From Gemmobacter aquarius (GTDB lineage Bacteria; Pseudomonadota; Alphaproteobacteria; Rhodobacterales; Rhodobacteraceae): a stretch of 64,000 nt of DNA. Shown here one piece after another: positions 62,695 to 64,000 of the stretch. The DNA is taken from NCBI RefSeq assembly GCF_003060865.1, contig NZ_CP028918.1:2778001-2842000 (forward strand), in the 5' to 3' direction. Position 1 is the first letter of the stretch. Each line of letters begins with the position of its first letter. Made by a program: the position numbers and the translations under genes. The notes beneath the pieces are model-generated. The model saw only the letters and a list, made by a program, of their open reading frames with translations. It was not told the origin of the DNA and searched no databases.

Positions 62695-64000
62695 ATGACC
62701 GAAAAGACCACGCAACCCCGCGTCCTGATTTTCGACACCACGCTGCGCGACGGGGAACAGTCGCCCGGTGCGACGATGAGCCATGAGGAAAAGCTCGAGA
62801 TCGCGGGGCTTCTGGACGAGATGGGCGTCGACATCATCGAGGCCGGTTTCCCGATTGCGTCCGAAGGCGATTTTGCCGCCGTGTCGGAGATTGCCAAGCG
62901 GGCGAAGAACTCGACGATCTGCGGCCTCGCGCGGGCGAATTACAAGGATATCGACCGCTGCTGGGAGGCGGTGAAACACGCGAAATCGCCGCGTATCCAT
63001 ACGTTCATCGGCACGTCGCCGTTGCACCGCGCCATTCCGAACCTGACGATGGACGAGATGGCGGCGCGGATCCATGACACGGTGACCCATGCGCGCAACC
63101 TGTGCGACAACGTGCAGTGGTCGCCGATGGATGCCACGCGGACCGAGGATGATTACCTGTGCCGCGTGGTCGAGATCGCGATCAAGGCAGGTGCGACCAC
63201 GATCAACATTCCCGATACGGTCGGCTACACCTATCCGATGGAAAGCGCCAAGATCATCCGCATGCTGCTCGAGCGGGTGCCGGGGGCTGACAGCATCGTC
63301 TTTGCGACGCATTGCCACAACGATCTTGGCATGGCGACGGCGAATTCGCTGGCCGCGGTCGAGGGCGGCGCACGGCAGATCGAGTGCACGATCAACGGCT
63401 TGGGCGAGCGGGCGGGCAATACCGCGCTGGAAGAGGTGGTCATGGCGCTGCGGGTTCGCAACGACATTCTGCCATATCGGACGAACATCGACACCACCAA
63501 GATCATGAACCTGTCGCGGCGGGTGGCCTCGGTTTCCGGTTTCGCGGTGCAGTTCAACAAGGCCATCGTGGGCAAGAACGCCTTCCTGCACGAAAGCGGC
63601 ATCCATCAGGATGGTGTGCTGAAGAACGTGGAGACCTTCGAGATCATGCGCCCCGAGGATATCGGGCTGACGCAGAAGAACCTGACGATGGGCAAGCATT
63701 CGGGCCGCGCCGCGTTGCGGGCGAAGTTGAAGGAGCTGGGCTACGAGTTGGCGGATAACCAGCTCAATGACGTATTCGTGCGCTTCAAGGCTTTGGCCGA
63801 CCGCAAGAAAGAGGTCTATGACGACGATCTGGTGGCACTCGTGGCCGACGAGGCGACGATGGACGCGCATGACACTCTGGTGTTGAAGAAGCTGCGCGTG
63901 ATCTGCGGGACAGACGGGCCGCAAGAGGCCGACATGGTGCTGACCATCGACGGGGTGGATCACCATATCGACGCCACGGGCGACGGGCCGGTGGATGCGG
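62695..64000 (+). CDS. leuA: 2-isopropylmalate synthase, 3' end beyond the window
   Basis: First enzyme of leucine synthesis, joining acetyl-CoA to 2-ketoisovalerate. 435 codons are present: FDTTLRDGEQSPGATM at the start, HTFIGTSPLH, NIPDTVGYT, ATHCHNDLGMATANSLAAV, NGLGERAGNTALEEVVMAL, GIHQDGVLK and the start of the regulatory domain (ALVADEATM...). About 90 C-terminal residues should follow outside. Preceded by a Leu leader. Confidence 0.97.
   Translation, partial: MTEKTTQPRVLIFDTTLRDGEQSPGATMSHEEKLEIAGLLDEMGVDIIEAGFPIASEGDFAAVSEIAKRAKNSTICGLARANYKDIDRCWEAVKHAKSPRIHTFIGTSPLHRAIPNLTMDEMAARIHDTVTHARNLCDNVQWSPMDATRTEDDYLCRVVEIAIKAGATTINIPDTVGYTYPMESAKIIRMLLERVPGADSIVFATHCHNDLGMATANSLAAVEGGARQIECTINGLGERAGNTALEEVVMALRVRNDILPYRTNIDTTKIMNLSRRVASVSGFAVQFNKAIVGKNAFLHESGIHQDGVLKNVETFEIMRPEDIGLTQKNLTMGKHSGRAALRAKLKELGYELADNQLNDVFVRFKALADRKKEVYDDDLVALVADEATMDAHDTLVLKKLRVICGTDGPQEADMVLTIDGVDHHIDATGDGPVDA

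Noticed and set aside
62278..63966. 562-aa minus-strand frame opposite leuA
   Set aside because: leuA on the plus strand is unmistakable; the antisense product has no known motif.

Overview
The window looks like a chromosomal segment of a high-GC alphaproteobacterium of the Rhodobacteraceae (Rhodobacter/Gemmobacter-like). The grounds are a chemotaxis operon typical of the group, a short GluRS-type gltX, an iron-sulfur photolyase (PhrB/CryB type), a sigma-F/NrsF pair, a bufferin cluster, and short intergenic repeats of a kind I associate with this family. No database search was possible; every name rests on motifs, lengths and context.

Layout. 0.1-4.8 kb: nadK (-), glyA with a terminator followed by two copies of a double-hairpin repeat, a DUF817 membrane protein, an alpha/beta hydrolase and a cytochrome b561. 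4.9-14.0 kb: one tightly overlapping minus-strand chemotaxis operon, STAS-cheY-cheA-cheW-mcp-cheW-cheR-cheB-(574-aa helical protein). The second cheW carries a one-base frameshift. The last protein has a CheZ-like DxxxQ motif and an acidic CheZ-like C-terminus, so it is a candidate CheY-P phosphatase. 14.4-17.6 kb: an acyl-CoA (2-aminobenzoate-type) ligase and a D-aminopeptidase.

17.7-43.0 kb has weaker strand asymmetry and looks accessory; it ends at the 3' side of a tRNA-Ala. It holds a LysR/SDR/SnoaL/MBL group, the 40-codon remnant of a GMC oxidoreductase, and a glycolipid-type cluster (LpxH-like phosphatase, GT21, VTT/DedA, GT2). It also holds a decayed opgG-opgH pair beside an intact opgC, a TTC38-like TPR protein, and a ThDP enzyme with a CoA-transferase. 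Next come a YHS protein, CcdA and thioredoxin genes, an ECF sigma factor with NrsF anti-sigma, and a four-gene bufferin operon (bufA, DUF692, DUF2063, DoxX). Four promoters here share GTAACA/G-N15/16-CGAA, which ties the sigma factor to the bufferin, CcdA and YHS operons as one predicted copper/redox-stress regulon.

43-64 kb is mostly housekeeping: tRNA-Ala, trxC, azlCD, a PfkB kinase, wrbA, an MBL hydrolase, a small metallopeptidase, gltX and a MATE pump. It continues with a tandem glycine riboswitch in front of gcvTHP, glutamine-dependent nadE, an 18-repeat MORN protein, an FeS photolyase with an SDR, and leuA (cut by the window end) behind a leucine-rich leader peptide and attenuator hairpin. 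Plus-strand composition turns from C-rich to G-rich near 53.4 kb, close to gcvH/gcvP.

Two cautions. Four frame breaks (second cheW, two in opgH, one in the opgG remnant) each look like one missing base in a G/C run and may be sequencing errors. The large internal deletions in opgG, opgH and the GMC gene are not explained that way.
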